Assembly (NCBI GenBank): GCA_964426675.1
Contig: CAYRRM010000001.1
Span: 62,001-126,000, forward strand
Direction of reading: 5' to 3'
Source: DYMC01 sp035406705
GTDB taxonomy: Bacteria > Verrucomicrobiota > Lentisphaeria > Victivallales > GWF2-50-93
DNA length: 64,000 bases
The notes under the pieces are model-generated. The model saw nothing but the letters and a program-made list of their open reading frames with translations. It made no database searches and had not been told where the DNA came from. Positions within the stretch are counted from its first letter, which is position 1. Every line of letters starts with the position of its first letter. Both the position numbers and the translations under genes were made by a program. Of the stretch, positions 1-8,535 are shown piece by piece.

Positions 1-280
1 TTCCTGCTTTTAAGCCGAGAATGCCATTGCTACACAGAGCGAAACCTAGTAAGATCGCGTCATAGCCTTTGTTATCATAATGGTCAATTTTTTTTTGTAT
101 TCTTTTGCACATTTCAGATGAGTCTAAATCGTGGTACCCTTGAGAACAAAATTCTATATCTATTACAGATGTTGATTTTGCGGCACAGTAAAAAAGTTCT
201 CTTTGTAAAACTTCACATGCAATTAATAAGAAACGTCGAAATTTAGAATTTATAGAATTTATGATGGAATAATCGTTCAT
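1..280 (-). CDS. DUF1638 family protein (C-terminus beyond left edge)
   Basis: Reading the minus strand from the ATG at 280 gives an open frame to the window edge, 93 residues long. It contains ACEVLQREL near residue 22 and YDAILLGFALCSNGILGLKAG at the edge. These match my recollection of DUF1638, whose members open with an ACEVLxRE motif and carry a conserved LLGYxLCxNG stretch rich in Cys. The function is unknown. Family members often sit near corrinoid or UROD-type methyltransferases, and one such gene lies at 59.6 kb here. No clear ribosome-binding site precedes the ATG. It is divergent from leuB with 51 nt between them. Confidence 0.7.
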   Translation of the reverse strand, partial: MNDYSIINSINSKFRRFLLIACEVLQRELFYCAAKSTSVIDIEFCSQGYHDLDSSEMCKRIQKKIDHYDNKGYDAILLGFALCSNGILGLKAG

Positions 281-331
281 GACTATTATATTACCATTTC
301 AATTTACAAAATCAAAACTCAAAGGAGAAAT

Positions 332-1450
332 ATGTCGAAGAAAAATTATAAGATTGCAGTATTGGGGGGGGACGGAACGGGCCCTGAAGTTACGGCTGAA
401 GCGGTAAAAGTTTTAAAGAGGGCTTCTGATATATTTGATTTTAAGCTTGATATGACGGAGTTTGATTGGGGTGGAGAAAGGTATTTGAAGACTGGAAATG
501 TTTTGCCTGATGATGCAGCAGAGACATTAAAGAAGTTTGATGCCATCTTACTTGGGGCAATAGGGCATCCGAAGGTAAAGCCTGGCATTCTTGAGAAAGG
601 AATATTGTTAAAACTTCGATTTGAGCTTGACCAGTATATAAATCTGCGTCCGGTAAAACTCTATCCAAATGTTGAAACTCCTTTAAAAGATAAGAAACCA
701 GAGGATATTGACTATGTGGTGGTTCGCGAGAATACCGGGGATCTTTATTGTGGAGCTGGTGGTTTTCTTATGAAGGGGACACCTAATGAAGTAGCCGTTC
801 AGGAAATGGTTTATAATAGATTTCAGGTGGAACGTTGTATAAGATACGCCTTTAAACTTGTTTGCAAAAGACATTCAAAAGAATCTCCATGGAGAGGTTT
901 GAAGGAACAGGATATAAAAGATGGTAAAATCGGGCAATTAACTTTATGTGGAAAGACAAATGTTCTCACTTATGTTTATGATCTATGGGAAAGAACATTT
1001 TATGATGTTGCTAGAGAATTTCCGCAGGTTAAGACGGATTATTGTCATGTTGATGCTACCTGTATGTGGATGGTGAAAAATCCTGAGTGGTTTGATGTGA
1101 TTGTAACAGGAAATATGTTTGGTGATATAATTACCGATCTTGGTGCTATTACGCAAGGAGGAATGGGGATAGCGGCTGGAGGAAATATAAATCCTGAAGG
1201 AGTTAGTATGTTTGAACCTATTGGCGGCTCAGCTCCGAAATACACTGGTCTTGGCGTTATAAATCCGCTTGCAGCGATTTGTTCGGCGGGTATGCTGCTT
1301 GATGAAATAGGAGAAGTAGATGCCGCAAAAGCAGTTGAGAGAGGGGTAATTGCTACCACGCAGAAAATGAAGTCAATGTCTGCAGGTAAAATGGGTTATT
1401 CAACTTCACAGATTGGAGATATGGTTGCTGAGGCAGTAAAGAGAAGTTAA
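332..1450 (+). CDS. leuB: 3-isopropylmalate dehydrogenase-type decarboxylating dehydrogenase
   Basis: This 372-residue protein belongs to the isocitrate/isopropylmalate dehydrogenase family. The N-terminus has GGDGTGPEV, the middle has the VVRENTGDLY substrate loop, and the metal-binding segment is TGNMFGDIITDLG. The likely reaction is oxidative decarboxylation of 3-isopropylmalate to 2-oxoisocaproate in leucine synthesis; leuA lies at 50-51.6 kb. Near residue 293 the motif reads FEPIGGSAPKYTG, with Gly where classical LeuB has His (FEPxHGSAP), so it belongs to a divergent subfamily and tartrate or isocitrate activity is not excluded. An AAAGGAG ribosome-binding site lies just before the ATG. 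A strong hairpin terminator follows. Confidence 0.85.
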   Translation: MSKKNYKIAVLGGDGTGPEVTAEAVKVLKRASDIFDFKLDMTEFDWGGERYLKTGNVLPDDAAETLKKFDAILLGAIGHPKVKPGILEKGILLKLRFELDQYINLRPVKLYPNVETPLKDKKPEDIDYVVVRENTGDLYCGAGGFLMKGTPNEVAVQEMVYNRFQVERCIRYAFKLVCKRHSKESPWRGLKEQDIKDGKIGQLTLCGKTNVLTYVYDLWERTFYDVAREFPQVKTDYCHVDATCMWMVKNPEWFDVIVTGNMFGDIITDLGAITQGGMGIAAGGNINPEGVSMFEPIGGSAPKYTGLGVINPLAAICSAGMLLDEIGEVDAAKAVERGVIATTQKMKSMSAGKMGYSTSQIGDMVAEAVKRS

Positions 1451-1489
1451 GGGTACAATTATAGAACTGATTTATTGCTCAACGATACT

Positions 1490-1530
1490 ATACTGCCTTG
1501 CTGTTTTAAGCAGGGCAGTATTTTATTTTT
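1490..1530 (+). terminator. Rho-independent terminator of leuB
   Basis: The arms ATACTGCC (1490-1497) and GGCAGTAT (1514-1521) form a perfect stem that extends inward through a TTGCT/AGCAG-type pairing, followed by TTTTATTTTT. The run of T ends leuB transcription. It overlaps the stop codon of the convergent small membrane gene. Confidence 0.85.
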
Positions 1531-1732
1531 CAAATAATTTTGAGCTTATATACAACGTTGGTCCGACGAAAAATGCTTTGCCGATAAAGTAAAGTCCTAT
1601 TGCGGTTGAAAGCAGATCATTTGCCCTGTCAAAACCAACTTTTGAAAGTATCCATATTCCTGCCATAAAACAAAAGAAAAAAGAGATTAAAGCTGCTATA
1701 CTGAAAATTAATGAAATAGTTTTTTTATTCAT
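1523..1732 (-). CDS. Small two-helix membrane protein
   Basis: This 69-residue protein has hydrophobic segments at about residues 7-30 and 42-62, separated by a short polar stretch with Arg and Asp, so it is probably an integral inner-membrane protein with two helices. I do not recognise a family. The start is supported by a good AAAGGAG site 5 nt before the ATG. Its start lies 21 nt downstream of the stop of the exported DJ-1-like gene, so the two are probably co-transcribed, DJ-1 gene first. Function is unknown. Confidence 0.6.
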   Translation of the reverse strand: MNKKTISLIFSIAALISFFFCFMAGIWILSKVGFDRANDLLSTAIGLYFIGKAFFVGPTLYISSKLFEK

Positions 1733-1753
1733 TTTTCTCCTTTTTTAGTTAGA

Positions 1754-2362
1754 TTATTTTTTCTTATCAAGTATTGCTTTTAGTATGAAATTAGCGAATT
1801 CATATGCAGCTTTGGGGCCATTTGCGGTTATAATATTGCCGTCCTTTACCACTGCTTTGTTCTGATATATTGCGCCATTTTCGATTAAAATGTCCTTATC
1901 AAAACAAGTAGCTTTTTTGCCTTTCAGGAGCCCGGCATTTGCAAGTATATTTGGAGCGATACATATGGCAGCAAGAATTTTATTTTCCTTGTATGCTTTT
2001 TTTGCTATTTTATGTGCAGTTTCATTATCAAAATAGCTTTTTGCACCTATTCCACCAACGAAAATTATGGCATCGTAATCAGATGCATTTACATCGTTCA
2101 ATAAAATGTCTGGTTTTATCTTTGCTTTTAGCATTCCTGTTACAGTTTGAATAGTTGTTGAAGAAATTATAACTTTTATATTATTTTCTTCTAAAATTTT
2201 TTTAGGGATAAGTAGTTCTTCGTCGCGAAAGTTATTCTCTGCTATTATCATTAGGGCATTATATTTATTTTTTTGTACGGGTGGATTTTGTTCTTCCGAT
2301 GAAATGAGGAGTGTGTTATAAAGGGTAAACATAAAAACGAAACATTTGAAGAGAAAGTTCAT
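1754..2362 (-). CDS. Exported DJ-1/PfpI family protein
   Basis: This 202-residue protein has a hydrophobic N-terminal segment (residues 1-21) that looks like a signal peptide or anchor, followed by a DJ-1/PfpI fold. The core shows LMIIAENNFRDEEL with the conserved acidic residue, IIFVGGIGAKSYF, and the nucleophile elbow AAICIAPNILA, whose Cys is the expected reactive residue. Family members act as glyoxalase/deglycase-like enzymes, amidases or redox sensors; the substrate cannot be read here. Export is unusual, since most bacterial members are cytosolic. An internal Met start near residue 38 would give a cytosolic form, but the longer frame reads as a plausible signal. No strong ribosome-binding site is visible. 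Confidence 0.75.
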   Translation of the reverse strand: MNFLFKCFVFMFTLYNTLLISSEEQNPPVQKNKYNALMIIAENNFRDEELLIPKKILEENNIKVIISSTTIQTVTGMLKAKIKPDILLNDVNASDYDAIIFVGGIGAKSYFDNETAHKIAKKAYKENKILAAICIAPNILANAGLLKGKKATCFDKDILIENGAIYQNKAVVKDGNIITANGPKAAYEFANFILKAILDKKK

Positions 2363-2448
2363 ATAAGAAAGATGCTTTTTTAATAAATATAACAGGGAAA
2401 ATAGAAAAAATCAAATAAAATAATTTTAGTTTTTAGATTATAGATAAA

Positions 2449-3603
2449 TTATGATTTTAGGATAAGTTCTCTGAATTCATTAAATAAGTAAAATGGATCA
2501 TGTGGACCTGGACCAGCTTCGGGATGATATTGAACAGAGAAAGCCGGAAATTTTTTATGTTTTATTCCTTCAATTGTATTATCGTTTAGGTTTATATGTG
2601 TAATTTCAATCTTACTCCTGTCTATAGTATTTTCATCTATTATAAAATTATGATTTTGTGATGTTATCTCTACTGTTCTATTGGATAATTTCATTACAGG
2701 ATGATTACATCCATGATGTCCAAATTTGAGTCTTTTTGTTTTTGCTCCACAGGCGAGTCCTAGAAGTTGATGCCCGAGACAAATTCCAAAGATAGGTATT
2801 TTGCCAAGGAGTTCTCTTATTGTTTTTATTGCATAATGTATAGCTGACGGATCTGCAGGCCCATTTGATATAAAGAGTCCTTGTGGTTTTAGTTTTAGTA
2901 TATCTTCTGGATTTGAGTTTGCTGGTATTACTTTTACATTCATTCCAGAAAATTTGAGATTTCTGAGGATATTGAATTTTATCCCGTAATCAAGAGCAAC
3001 GATATTTATATCTGATTTGGGAAGTGTTCGTTCGAACCCCCAGGAACTATGGTTATGTCTTGAGTCATCCCACGTATAAGGTATTTTAGTTGAGACCTTT
3101 TGAGCGTAATCCTGTCCATCGAGGCCACACCATTCTTTAGCTCTTTTTATTGCTTCTTCAGGGGCTATTGTGCCGGTAGTAGACAGCATTGCTTTTAGAG
3201 TTCCTGAATTTCTGAGTTTTATAGTTAAGGCGCGAGTATCTATTCCAGCGAGGCATGGGATATTATTTTTGATGAGTGCGTCTTGGAGAGATATCTGGGA
3301 TCTCCAATTACTTGGTTCATTGTAGTTATTTATTATGAAACCATTTGCGAAAAATCGCTCTGACTCCATATCGGCAGAATTTATTCCCACACTGCCTATT
3401 TCGGTATATGTCATTGTCACAATTTGTCCAGCATATGATGGATCACTGAGGATTTCTTCATATCCTGTCATTCCAGTGTTGAATACTACTTCACCTAATG
3501 TGTCGTTATTTGCGCCAATAGAATAGCCATAATAGATATCACCGTCTTCAAATGCGATAAAAGCTTTTTTTTCTCGTTGTTCGAGCCAATTAAAATTTTT
3601 CAT
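2449..3603 (-). CDS. carA: Carbamoyl-phosphate synthase small (glutaminase) chain
   Basis: CarA hydrolyses glutamine and passes ammonia to CarB for carbamoyl phosphate, the precursor of pyrimidines and arginine. The 384-residue protein has the usual N-terminal CarA domain and a C-terminal class I glutamine amidotransferase. The triad is visible as Cys275 in GICLGHQ, with His360 and Glu362 in QYHPE. It lies directly downstream of carB, with stop and start joined as TAA-ACA-ATG and no separate ribosome-binding site, suggesting translational coupling. The order carB-carA is the reverse of the usual carAB arrangement. It is the last gene of the amidotransferase run. Confidence 0.97.
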   Translation of the reverse strand: MKNFNWLEQREKKAFIAFEDGDIYYGYSIGANNDTLGEVVFNTGMTGYEEILSDPSYAGQIVTMTYTEIGSVGINSADMESERFFANGFIINNYNEPSNWRSQISLQDALIKNNIPCLAGIDTRALTIKLRNSGTLKAMLSTTGTIAPEEAIKRAKEWCGLDGQDYAQKVSTKIPYTWDDSRHNHSSWGFERTLPKSDINIVALDYGIKFNILRNLKFSGMNVKVIPANSNPEDILKLKPQGLFISNGPADPSAIHYAIKTIRELLGKIPIFGICLGHQLLGLACGAKTKRLKFGHHGCNHPVMKLSNRTVEITSQNHNFIIDENTIDRSKIEITHINLNDNTIEGIKHKKFPAFSVQYHPEAGPGPHDPFYLFNEFRELILKS

Positions 3604-3606
3604 TGT

Positions 3607-6600
3607 TTATACTAATTTTGTTATTTTAATTTTGGGAGCCTTTTTATGATATTCCTGTAAAGGTTTTACAACAATACTATAATTTTCTTTGTTAATAGCC
3701 ATAAGTCCTCTAACGGCGGCCTTAAACCCTGACAGAGTAGTAGTTAATGGAATCCCCTTTGCAACAGCTGATGCGCGCATTTTAATTTCATCTATTTTGG
3801 GTATTATTCCACTATATGGAGTATTGATAATCCAACTAACTGTATTTTCTTCGATAAAGTCAATGGCATTAGGCCTGCCTTCAGAAATTCTAAAAAGTCC
3901 AAGACTTTTTATGCCGTTATTTCTGAGGAATGTGCTTGTTCCGAGCGTTGCATATATAGTAAACCCCATTTTTTCCAGTTCTTTTATGAATGGTAAGGCA
4001 GGGATTTTATCCTCATCGCGAAGACTTATAAATATATTGCCATTTTGGGGGAGGGAAGAACCTGATGCGATTTGACTTTTTAAGTAGGCCAGTGGAATGG
4101 TTGAGGCGATTCCCATTACTTCTCCTGTTGATTTCATTTCAGGACTTAAAATTACATCAATTCCTGGAAATTTTGCGAATGGGAGAACAGCTTCTTTAAC
4201 GCATGCGTATTCCGGGATAATTTCTTTTGTGAATCCAAGATCTTTTAATTTGGCTCCTGCCATGACGAGTGCTGCGAGTTTAGCAAGAGGCACACCTATT
4301 GTTTTACTTACAAATGGGATAGTTCTTGAGGCGCGTGGATTAACTTCGAGGATATATACCTCGTTGTCTTTTATAGCGAATTGGACATTCATTAATCCGC
4401 ACACTTTGAGTTCCTTTGCAAGAGCGTAAGTTTGTTCTCTTATGATATTTTTTAGATTTTCAGTAAGTTCAAATGTAGGAATCATACATGCACTATCGCC
4501 GGAATGGATACCGGCAATTTCAACGTGTTCCATGATTCCGCCAATTACACTAATTTCGCCATCAGAAATACAGTCTACATCAACCTCAAGTGCATTGTCA
4601 AGATGCTGGTCGATTAAGACAGGTCTTTTTTCGGACACTTCTATTGCTTCAAACATATATTGGATTAATTGCTCTTCTTTATAAACTATTACCATTGCTC
4701 TTCCGCCGAGGACGAATGATGGTCTGACAAGGACAGGGTATCCGATTTCTTTTGCAATGTCTATTGCTTCTTGAAGAGTGGTGGCGAGTCCGTTTTTAGG
4801 TTGTTTAATTCCAATTTTATGTACGAGTTGTTGGAAGAATTTTCTATCTTCAGCTATTTCGATATTTTCTGGTTTTGTTCCTATTATATTTACACCATTT
4901 TCTTCTAGAGATTTGGCTAAATTCAGTGGAGTTTGTCCGCCGAATTGCACTATTGCTCCATAACATTTTTCATTTTCATAAATATTTAGAACATCTTCAA
5001 GAGTTAAGGGTTCAAAGTAAAGCCTATCGCTTGTATCATAGTCTGTACTTACTGTTTCTGGATTGCTATTTACCATAATTGTTTCAAAACCTGCTTCGCG
5101 TAGAGCGAAAGATGCATGTACACAGCAGTAATCGAACTCTATTCCCTGTCCTATTCTATTTGGTCCTCCTCCAATAATCATTATTTTTTTTCTTGATGAT
5201 GGTTTTGCCTCATTGATTACGCCATAAGTTGAGTAGAAATAAGGCGTGAATGCTGTGAATTCAGCGGCGCAGGTATCGACGAGTCCGTATACCGGGGTTA
5301 CTGAATTTTTTTTGCGAATTTCGCAGATTTCTTTTTCTGTGGAATTAAGTAGAAATGCGATTTGTTTATCGGAGTATCCGAATTCTTTTGCTTGCCTCAG
5401 GAGTGGGATGTTATTTTTTATTCCATTTATATCTTTTGCAGACTTGATTTCCTCTTCGAAGTAAGCTAATTCTTCGAGATGCCTGAGGAACCATTTATCT
5501 ATTTTTGAGAGTGAAAAAACTTTTTCTACTGTCCAATGTCTTTTGAATGAGGCTCTTATAGCAAAAATCCTCTTTGAATTTGGTTTGGAAATTAGTTTTT
5601 CGAGTTCATCATCTGAAAGTGATTCTATTTGGTGATCTTTGCCATCAACTCCAAATCCGGCTCTTCCTGTTTCAAGTGAACGTAAGGCTTTCTGGAAAGA
5701 TTGTTTAAAGTTTTTGCCTATGCTCATGGCTTCGCCAACAGATTTCATCTGAGTACCGAGGATATCTTCTGTGGATTGGAACTTTTCAAATGCGAATCTT
5801 GGGATTTTTGTTACTACATAATCTATTGTTGGATCGAAGCAAGCCGGGGTTTCTCGAGTGATATCGTTTCTTATTTCGTCGAGAGTATATCCGATGGCGA
5901 GTTTTGTTGCGATTTTCGCAATTGGGAACCCTGTTGCTTTTGATGCAAGGGCACTGGAACGAGAGACGCGAGGATTCATTTCTATTATAAACATTTTGCC
6001 ATTTTCAGGGTTCAATGCAAATTGAACATTTGAACCTCCTGTTGCTACTCCGATTTCTCGTAATACAGCGATTGCAGCGTCTCTCATTTTTTGATATTCC
6101 CGATCTGTAAGAGTTTGGGCTGGTGCTACGGTAATACTGTCTCCAGTATGTATTCCCATTGGATCGAGATTTTCGATTGAGCATACTATAACGCAATTAT
6201 CCTTGTGATCGCGCATTACTTCGAGTTCAAATTCTTTCCAACCGATCACAGATTCTTCTATTAAAACTTCTTTATTGGGACTATTAAATAGCCCTCTTTG
6301 CACTATTTCTTCGAAGGAGGGGTCGTCATAAGCTATTCCGCCGCCTGTGCCTCCGAGTGTAAAACCGGGTCTTATAATTAGCGGGTATGAATTGAAAGAA
6401 TCTCTTATTTTGCAGGCTTCTTTGTATGAATTGGCTGAAGCACTGCGAGGAAATTCGAGGCCAATATTTTTCATTGCCTTTTTGAAGAGGTCTCTATTTT
6501 CAGCTTTTCTAATTACTTCAGCCTGAGCTCCGATCATTTCCACATTGTATTTTTGTAAGATTCCATTGTCATAGAGAGTCATTGCCAGATTCAGTGCCGT

Positions 6601-6879
6601 TTGTCCGCCAAGTGTGGGGAGTAATGCGTCTGGTCTTTCTTTATCTATGATGGCTGTCAGGTGTTGTAGATCCAATGGTTCTATATAGGTTCTATCGGCG
6701 AATTCAGGATCTGTCATTATTGTTGCAGGGTTACTATTTACGAGGATAACAGAATATCCTTCTTCTTTGAGCGCTTTACATGCCTGGACACCGGAATAGT
6801 CAAACTCACAGGCCTGTCCGATGACTATTGGTCCGGAGCCTATGAGCATAATTTTTTTTATATCAGTTCTTTTAGGCAT
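3607..6879 (-). CDS. carB: Carbamoyl-phosphate synthase large chain
   Basis: This 1090-residue protein has the duplicated ATP-grasp synthetase structure of CarB. The first half opens with KIMLIGSGPIVIGQACEFDYSG and the second with KIMIIGGGPNRIGQGIEFDYCC near residue 560. A C-terminal MGS-like allosteric domain carries the GTSTFLRNNGI segment. It makes carbamoyl phosphate from bicarbonate, ammonia supplied by CarA, and two ATP. The length is normal for the family. The start lies 3 nt after the pyrG stop, with AAGGA inside the end of pyrG. Two copies of the dispersed TTGCGA palindrome lie inside the gene, at 5312 and 5907. Confidence 0.98.
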   Translation of the reverse strand: MPKRTDIKKIMLIGSGPIVIGQACEFDYSGVQACKALKEEGYSVILVNSNPATIMTDPEFADRTYIEPLDLQHLTAIIDKERPDALLPTLGGQTALNLAMTLYDNGILQKYNVEMIGAQAEVIRKAENRDLFKKAMKNIGLEFPRSASANSYKEACKIRDSFNSYPLIIRPGFTLGGTGGGIAYDDPSFEEIVQRGLFNSPNKEVLIEESVIGWKEFELEVMRDHKDNCVIVCSIENLDPMGIHTGDSITVAPAQTLTDREYQKMRDAAIAVLREIGVATGGSNVQFALNPENGKMFIIEMNPRVSRSSALASKATGFPIAKIATKLAIGYTLDEIRNDITRETPACFDPTIDYVVTKIPRFAFEKFQSTEDILGTQMKSVGEAMSIGKNFKQSFQKALRSLETGRAGFGVDGKDHQIESLSDDELEKLISKPNSKRIFAIRASFKRHWTVEKVFSLSKIDKWFLRHLEELAYFEEEIKSAKDINGIKNNIPLLRQAKEFGYSDKQIAFLLNSTEKEICEIRKKNSVTPVYGLVDTCAAEFTAFTPYFYSTYGVINEAKPSSRKKIMIIGGGPNRIGQGIEFDYCCVHASFALREAGFETIMVNSNPETVSTDYDTSDRLYFEPLTLEDVLNIYENEKCYGAIVQFGGQTPLNLAKSLEENGVNIIGTKPENIEIAEDRKFFQQLVHKIGIKQPKNGLATTLQEAIDIAKEIGYPVLVRPSFVLGGRAMVIVYKEEQLIQYMFEAIEVSEKRPVLIDQHLDNALEVDVDCISDGEISVIGGIMEHVEIAGIHSGDSACMIPTFELTENLKNIIREQTYALAKELKVCGLMNVQFAIKDNEVYILEVNPRASRTIPFVSKTIGVPLAKLAALVMAGAKLKDLGFTKEIIPEYACVKEAVLPFAKFPGIDVILSPEMKSTGEVMGIASTIPLAYLKSQIASGSSLPQNGNIFISLRDEDKIPALPFIKELEKMGFTIYATLGTSTFLRNNGIKSLGLFRISEGRPNAIDFIEENTVSWIINTPYSGIIPKIDEIKMRASAVAKGIPLTTTLSGFKAAVRGLMAINKENYSIVVKPLQEYHKKAPKIKITKLV
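5312..5326. repeat. TTGCGA-N3-TCGCAA palindrome, copy 1
   Basis: The sequence is TTGCGAATTTCGCAG inside carB. On the coding strand it encodes the C-E-I-R-K phase. It is paired with copy 2, 595 bp away. Confidence 0.8.
5907..5921. repeat. TTGCGA-N3-TCGCAA palindrome, copy 2
   Basis: The sequence TTGCGATTTTCGCAA has perfect 6-bp arms, inside carB. It is read in a different codon phase from copy 1, as I-A-K-I-A. Confidence 0.85.
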
Positions 6880-6882
6880 TGT

Positions 6883-8508
6883 TTATTCCTTAAGTTTATT
6901 TTTACAAGAAAGGGCTGTCTTTATAAAATCCCTGAAAAGAGGGTGTGCTTTAAGTGGAGTTGACTGAAATTCTGGGTGAAATTGACATGCTACAAACCAT
7001 GGATGGTCTTTTAATTCGACTATTTCAACGAGTTTTTCATCTGGAGAGGTTCCTACGATTTTGAGGCCATTTTTTTCCATGATATCTCTATATGAGTTAT
7101 TTAGTTCATATCTATGCCTGTGGCGTTCGTGGATTATATCGGTAGTATATATTTTTGCTGCAAGGGATTCTTTTTTGAGTATGCAAGGATAAGCTCCAAG
7201 TCTCATTGTTCCGCCTTTTTGCTTTACGTTGTTCTGAGATTCCATGATGTGTATTACTGGATATTTTGTGTTTTTATCGAATTCACTGCTATTTGCGCCC
7301 TGTAAATTACATTTATTTCTTGCAAATTCAATTACGGCACATTGCATTCCGAGGCAAATACCGAAGAAAGGGATTTTATTTTCTCTTGCGAATTTAGCAG
7401 CAGCAATTTTTCCTTCGATTCCTCTATCTCCGAAACCTCCCGGAATAAGAATTCCATCACAGTCGGATAGGAAATTTTCTGCTCCCTTTTTTTCTATGTC
7501 TTCTGATTCAATCATTGCAATGGATAGTGCTGTATTGTTTGCAATTGCCCCATGGGTTAGTGCTTCATATATGCTTTTATATGAGTCACGGAGACTTATA
7601 TATTTTCCTACAACTGCGATTTTAACGTTGCTATTTTTGGGATGAATTAGTTTTCTGAGCATTTCCATCCAATCGTCCATTTGTATTTGATTTACCTTGA
7701 GCTTGAGCATTTTGAGACAATGGAGATCGAGTTGTTGCTTCATTAACTCAACGGGGACTTCGTATATTGAGTTGTCTACGTCTTTTTCTTCGAATACCAA
7801 TTTTTTATCTACGTTGCAGAAAAGAGCGAGTTTTTCCTTGTGTTCTTTTGTCATGTGTTTTTCTGTTCTGCATATTAAAATATCCGGGAAAATTCCTATT
7901 GACCTAAGTATTCCCACACTTTGTTGGGATGGTTTTGTTTTCATTTCACCAGCAGCTTTTATGAAAGGAACAAGAGTTATATGTATAAATAGTGAATTAT
8001 TTTTTCCGACGTCTTGCCGGAATTGTCTTATTGCTTCGAGAAATGGCAGTGACTCTATATCTCCTGCAGTTCCTCCGATTTCTGTGATAACTATATCGAC
8101 ATCATCTTTAACGATGGATTTGATGCAGTTTTTTATTTCATCAGTAATATGCGGGATTACCTGAACTGTTTTTCCGAGGTATTCACCTTTTCTTTCGCGC
8201 ATGATTACATTGCTATAAATTTTTCCTGTTGTATAATTTGATTCACGAGAGCATAAGGTTTCTGAAAAGCGTTCATAATGTCCGAGGTCGAGATCAGTTT
8301 CTGCTCCATCTACAGTTACGTAGACTTCACCGTGTTGATATGGAGACATTGTTCCGGGGTCTACATTAAGATATGGGTCAAGTTTTTGTAATTTTACCTT
8401 ATATCCTCTGCGTTTAAGAAGTAATGCTATTGATGCTGCTGTAAGGCCTTTTCCAAGAGAAGAAATTACTCCACCTGTAATAAATATGAATTTTGTTTGT
8501 TTTTTCAA
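6883..8508 (-). CDS. pyrG: CTP synthase
   Basis: PyrG aminates UTP to CTP using glutamine. The 541-residue protein has the N-terminal synthetase domain, beginning KFIFITGGVISSLGKGLTAASI with the nucleotide-binding loop, and a C-terminal class I glutamine amidotransferase. The amidotransferase triad is Cys385 in GICLGMQ with His511 and Glu513 in FHPEF. The length matches the family. It lies between purF (27 nt upstream) and carB (3 nt downstream) in the amidotransferase run. The start is preceded by a TGAGGAGCGAT stretch that serves as ribosome-binding site. Confidence 0.98.
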   Translation of the reverse strand: MKKQTKFIFITGGVISSLGKGLTAASIALLLKRRGYKVKLQKLDPYLNVDPGTMSPYQHGEVYVTVDGAETDLDLGHYERFSETLCSRESNYTTGKIYSNVIMRERKGEYLGKTVQVIPHITDEIKNCIKSIVKDDVDIVITEIGGTAGDIESLPFLEAIRQFRQDVGKNNSLFIHITLVPFIKAAGEMKTKPSQQSVGILRSIGIFPDILICRTEKHMTKEHKEKLALFCNVDKKLVFEEKDVDNSIYEVPVELMKQQLDLHCLKMLKLKVNQIQMDDWMEMLRKLIHPKNSNVKIAVVGKYISLRDSYKSIYEALTHGAIANNTALSIAMIESEDIEKKGAENFLSDCDGILIPGGFGDRGIEGKIAAAKFARENKIPFFGICLGMQCAVIEFARNKCNLQGANSSEFDKNTKYPVIHIMESQNNVKQKGGTMRLGAYPCILKKESLAAKIYTTDIIHERHRHRYELNNSYRDIMEKNGLKIVGTSPDEKLVEIVELKDHPWFVACQFHPEFQSTPLKAHPLFRDFIKTALSCKNKLKE

Positions 8509-8535
8509 ATATCGCTCCTCAGGAAATTTTTATGA

